A DNA stretch of 36,405 nt from Pseudomonadales bacterium (lineage in GTDB: Bacteria > Pseudomonadota > Gammaproteobacteria > Pseudomonadales > Azotimanducaceae). Each line of letters opens with the position of its first letter. The first letter of the stretch is position 1. The stretch is taken from assembly GCA_029249645.1 (NCBI GenBank), contig JAQWWC010000071.1:1-36405 (forward strand). Direction: 5' to 3'. Shown piece after piece: positions 32,159 to 36,405 of this stretch. The notes under the pieces were generated by a model that did no database searches, was not told where the DNA came from, and saw only the letters and a program-made list of their open reading frames with translations. Both the position numbers and the translations under genes were made by a program.

Positions 32159-33178
32159 ATGAAGAAGTCTGATTTTGAATACGAGTTGCCAGAGCGTTTG
32201 ATTGCGCAGTCTCCACCGGAGCATCGTCAAAGTGCTCGTTTGATGGTTGTTGATCGTGCAACACAAACCATCGAGCACAAAACATTTTCGGATTTTCTGA
32301 CGTACTTGTCGCCATCGGATCTTTTGGTTTTTAACAATACTAAGGTGATTCCTGCACGGTTTTTTGGTCAAAAAGCGTCGGGTGGTCAGGTTGAGATACT
32401 GCTGGAGCGGATGACTAGTGAGGTGACCGCGCTAGCTCAAATTCGCGCCAGCAAGGCGCCAAAAACGGGTGCGATTATTACCCTTGCCAATAGCGAGACA
32501 CAGATTCGGATATTGGGCCGTGACGGGCGATTTTTTAGGCTTGAATTTCCGGCACCAGGTATTAGCGCAATTGCCGCGACTCAAGGCCAAATTCCACTAC
32601 CGCCCTACATTAAACGTGCGCCAGAAGGCCTTGATGCCAGCCGGTATCAAACCGTTTTTGCACAAAGTGATGGCGCGGTGGCGGCGCCTACCGCTGGTTT
32701 GCATTTTGATCAGCCGATGCTTGCGGCAATTGATGAATTAGGCATTGATCGCGCAATGCTGACTCTGCATGTGGGGGCAGGGACCTTCCAACCAGTTCAG
32801 GTGGAAGATATTTTGCAGCACAAGATGCATCAAGAATGGTTTTCCGTGTCCCCAGGCACCGCAAGCCGAGTGCAAGCACAGATTGCGAACGGGCGCCGAG
32901 TTCTGGCTGTCGGTACCACCAGCGTTCGGGCGCTCGAGTCAGCAGTCGTTGAAAAGGTTGTGCAGCCAATTCAGGGTGAGACTCAAATTTTTATTTATCC
33001 AGGGTATGAATTTCAGGTTGTGAATGCGCTGCTCACCAACTTTCACCTGCCTGGATCAACGTTGCTCATGCTCATTAGTGCGCTGGCCGGAAAGGATTTG
33101 ATTCAACGAGCCTATCAGGCTGCGATTGATGAGGAATATCGATTTTTTAGCTACGGCGACGCCATGCTCATTTTGTAA
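32159..33178 (+). CDS. queA: S-adenosylmethionine:tRNA ribosyltransferase-isomerase
   Basis: QueA transfers and isomerises the ribosyl part of SAM onto preQ1-tRNA to make epoxyqueuosine. The 339-residue protein shows DFEYELPERLIAQSPPEHRQSARL at the start, LLVFNNTKVIPARFFG, AAPTAGLHFD, and VGAGTFQPVQVEDILQHKMHQEW, all hallmark blocks, plus LLTNFHLPGSTLLMLISALAG near the end. ATG 32159 has AAGGG five bases upstream; longer frames lack the family N-terminus. tgt, the earlier enzyme of the same pathway, follows after an EAL-HDOD gene. Confidence 0.97.
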   Translation: MKKSDFEYELPERLIAQSPPEHRQSARLMVVDRATQTIEHKTFSDFLTYLSPSDLLVFNNTKVIPARFFGQKASGGQVEILLERMTSEVTALAQIRASKAPKTGAIITLANSETQIRILGRDGRFFRLEFPAPGISAIAATQGQIPLPPYIKRAPEGLDASRYQTVFAQSDGAVAAPTAGLHFDQPMLAAIDELGIDRAMLTLHVGAGTFQPVQVEDILQHKMHQEWFSVSPGTASRVQAQIANGRRVLAVGTTSVRALESAVVEKVVQPIQGETQIFIYPGYEFQVVNALLTNFHLPGSTLLMLISALAGKDLIQRAYQAAIDEEYRFFSYGDAMLIL

Positions 33179-33390
33179 GCATGACAACAGCTGCGCGCCC
33201 GGTAAAAGCTCGCGCGGTTGCAGCAGCGCACCCACATGGTGCGACTCGGGCTCAAATTCAGCGGGCCCGGCTTGGTTGCGGGTTCCGTTCTGTCTCTTAT
33301 GCGCTACATCCGATTCAGAGACAGTCCAGTTTACGAGGTTTTGACACATTGATCCCAGAACGAATGCAGAATTGATCTGAATTAAAAATA

Positions 33391-33406
33391 TGGCGCGATA
33401 CTTGCA
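33391..33406 (+). promoter_or_regulatory. Predicted sigma-54 (RpoN) promoter
   Basis: TGGCGCG-ATAC-TTGCA matches the -24/-12 consensus TGGCACG-N4-TTGCW with one mismatch and exact spacing. The downstream TTGCATTT also fits the preferred T-rich side. Transcription would start near 33416-33418, right at the beginning of the structured RNA candidate. An enhancer-binding protein site would be expected 100-200 bases upstream, in or after the queA tail; none was recognised. Confidence 0.6.
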
Positions 33407-33416
33407 TTTCCTTGGA

Positions 33417-33552
33417 TGAGGCCACTAGACGATAGGAGTGACGTCTAAAAAAAGATAGTTTGAAGCAAGGTTGCCCCTCTTCCTTGTGCAAACGCTGGGC
33501 CCCGATGAGTCTCCTACCTTCCCCTTAAAACGACTCATTGGGGCCGACTTTT
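33417..33552 (+). ncRNA. Candidate sigma-54-dependent small RNA with three hairpins
   Basis: About 136 nt fold into three hairpins. Hairpin 1: TAGACG/CGTCTA (33426-33431, 33442-33447), loop AUAGGAGUGA, followed by seven A. Hairpin 2: GTTTG/CAAAC and CAAGG/CCTTG (33458-33493), loop UUGCCCCUCUU. Hairpin 3: a 14-bp stem with one G-U pair (33498-33511 with 33532-33545), 20-base loop containing CCUACCUUCCCC, then TTTT at 33549-33552, which can act as a terminator. There is no open frame. C/U-rich loops recall sRNAs that pair with ribosome-binding sites. I know no described family with this layout; sigma-54-driven sRNAs such as CrcZ, Qrr and GlmY are precedents for the promoter type only. Confidence 0.55.
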
Positions 33553-33910
33553 GAAGCACGCTGTCCTCGGTGCCAAAGAAGCAGGTGCAACGGGCATTAA
33601 CGCCTTAAGCAGGGTACGCCCACGTCTTAATCCTCTATGAAAAAGCGCGCGTTGCGCGATCAAACTTAAAATGATCACGGCAAGTCGGTCGATTCTTAGA
33701 ATCGTCGGCATCTGGCTAAGCCCTTAAAAATCTGAAGTTCTGTTATGATGTTAAACAAGCGGGGGTTCAATGAAGGAGGTCGCCAGAACCTGTGGTCCCC
33801 TGAGTCTGATGCTTTTATGATCAATACAATGAGGTTGTTTTGATTGGATAGGGAATGTTGCAATCGAAACGCGATCTGATGCAAGACGGAGACGCGTTTA
33901 GGAAACGAAT
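33553..33910. other. Leader region of the EAL-HDOD gene
   Basis: The region holds a hairpin CGATTC-TTA-GAATCG near 33689-33703, a -10-like TATGAT near 33744, and a possible 16-residue leader ORF (ATG 33770 to TGA 33820) with a GGGGG site upstream. A perfect AAGGAGGT lies at 33773-33780 inside that frame without a start codon at usable spacing. The ribosome-binding site for the EAL-HDOD gene (TAGGAAA) is near its end. Confidence 0.4.
33640..33658 (-). terminator. Intrinsic terminator on the minus strand
   Basis: Read on the minus strand, CGCGC-AAC-GCGCG is followed by C and then five T (33644-33640). The stem is short but GC-only. No gene on the minus strand ends here, so it may end an unannotated minus-strand RNA or guard the sRNA region against opposing transcription. 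Confidence 0.45.
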
Positions 33911-36279
<2,369 letters not shown>

Positions 36280-36398
36280 TTGCGTCTGACGACCGGAAAC
36301 AGGACAATGCAGCGCTTTTAACGTTCTCAATCTGGGCTTAGCCGGTTTAAAGGCCAAAGTCTGCGTTGTAGGATATTCTCATAAGACAGGGGGAATAC

Positions 36399-36405
36399 AT
36401 GCTTG
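36399..36405 (+). CDS. Start of the next gene (probably yajC), cut by the window edge
   Basis: An ATG at 36399 follows a good ribosome-binding site (AGGGGGA) at the usual distance, and only two codons are visible. In gammaproteobacteria the gene after tgt is usually yajC (Sec-associated protein), then secD and secF. The assignment rests on position only. Confidence 0.35.

Noticed and set aside
33181-33375. 64-codon plus-strand frame right after queA
   Set aside because: Starts two bases after the queA stop without its own site, Arg/Ala-rich, no family; a hairpin CTGTCTC/GAGACAG (33290-33324) lies inside it.
33696-33884. 62-codon minus-strand frame before the EAL-HDOD gene
   Set aside because: TTG start, no ribosome-binding site, low-complexity residues; more likely non-coding leader.

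Overview
The window looks like chromosomal DNA of an environmental, possibly marine, gammaproteobacterium. The strongest evidence is gene order: lptF-lptG divergent from pepA-holC-(small gene)-valS, and queA ... tgt followed by what is probably yajC. Both are standard gammaproteobacterial neighbourhoods. No prophage, insertion sequence, CRISPR array or rRNA operon was seen. The only RNA gene that is certain is a tRNA-Leu(CAA).

Left part (1-11400): the 5' part of a purM-type gene runs off the left edge and is divergent from a hisH-hisF pair, which is followed by slyX. Next come a quinone-oxidoreductase-like MDR gene, a long nested inverted repeat, a cold shock gene, and the valS/small gene/holC/pepA operon (minus strand), which is divergent from lptFG, the inner-membrane permease of LPS export. 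The purM and hisF sequences resemble family variants usually seen outside Gammaproteobacteria.

Middle (11400-23000) is accessory or catabolic. It carries an RDD membrane protein, a hotdog thioesterase, a PlsC acyltransferase and a TauD/TfdA-like dioxygenase divergent from a MarR-GNAT fusion, with a 48-bp AT-rich palindrome between those two. A HIT protein and a beta-carbonic anhydrase follow. Then comes a likely operon of GMC oxidoreductase, amidohydrolase-2 and a deazaflavin (F420)-type reductase, then an AmiD-like lipoprotein amidase and an Ogt-type DNA methyltransferase.

Right-middle (23000-31500): a large exported DUF305 plus LVIVD-propeller protein, a CBS-pair protein, a stand-alone FliL-like protein, an FMN-binding PPOX-type protein, two uncharacterised membrane proteins, and an AraC-type regulator whose ribosome-binding site lies in a 9-G homopolymer. 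Two small coiled-coil-like genes (20324-20569 and 30341-30565) are paralogues of one another and belong to no family I recognise.

Right end (31800-36405): a DUF6435 gene divergent from queA, a long non-coding gap, an EAL-HDOD signalling gene translationally close to tgt, and the first two codons of the next gene. The gap holds the most exciting candidate in the window: a near-consensus sigma-54 promoter (33391-33406) followed at the right distance by about 135 nt that fold into three hairpins, two with C/U-rich loops (CCCCUC and CCUUCCCC). It looks like an undescribed sigma-54-dependent small RNA able to pair with Shine-Dalgarno-like sequences. Most starts are inferred from ribosome-binding sites; several genes use TTG or GTG.
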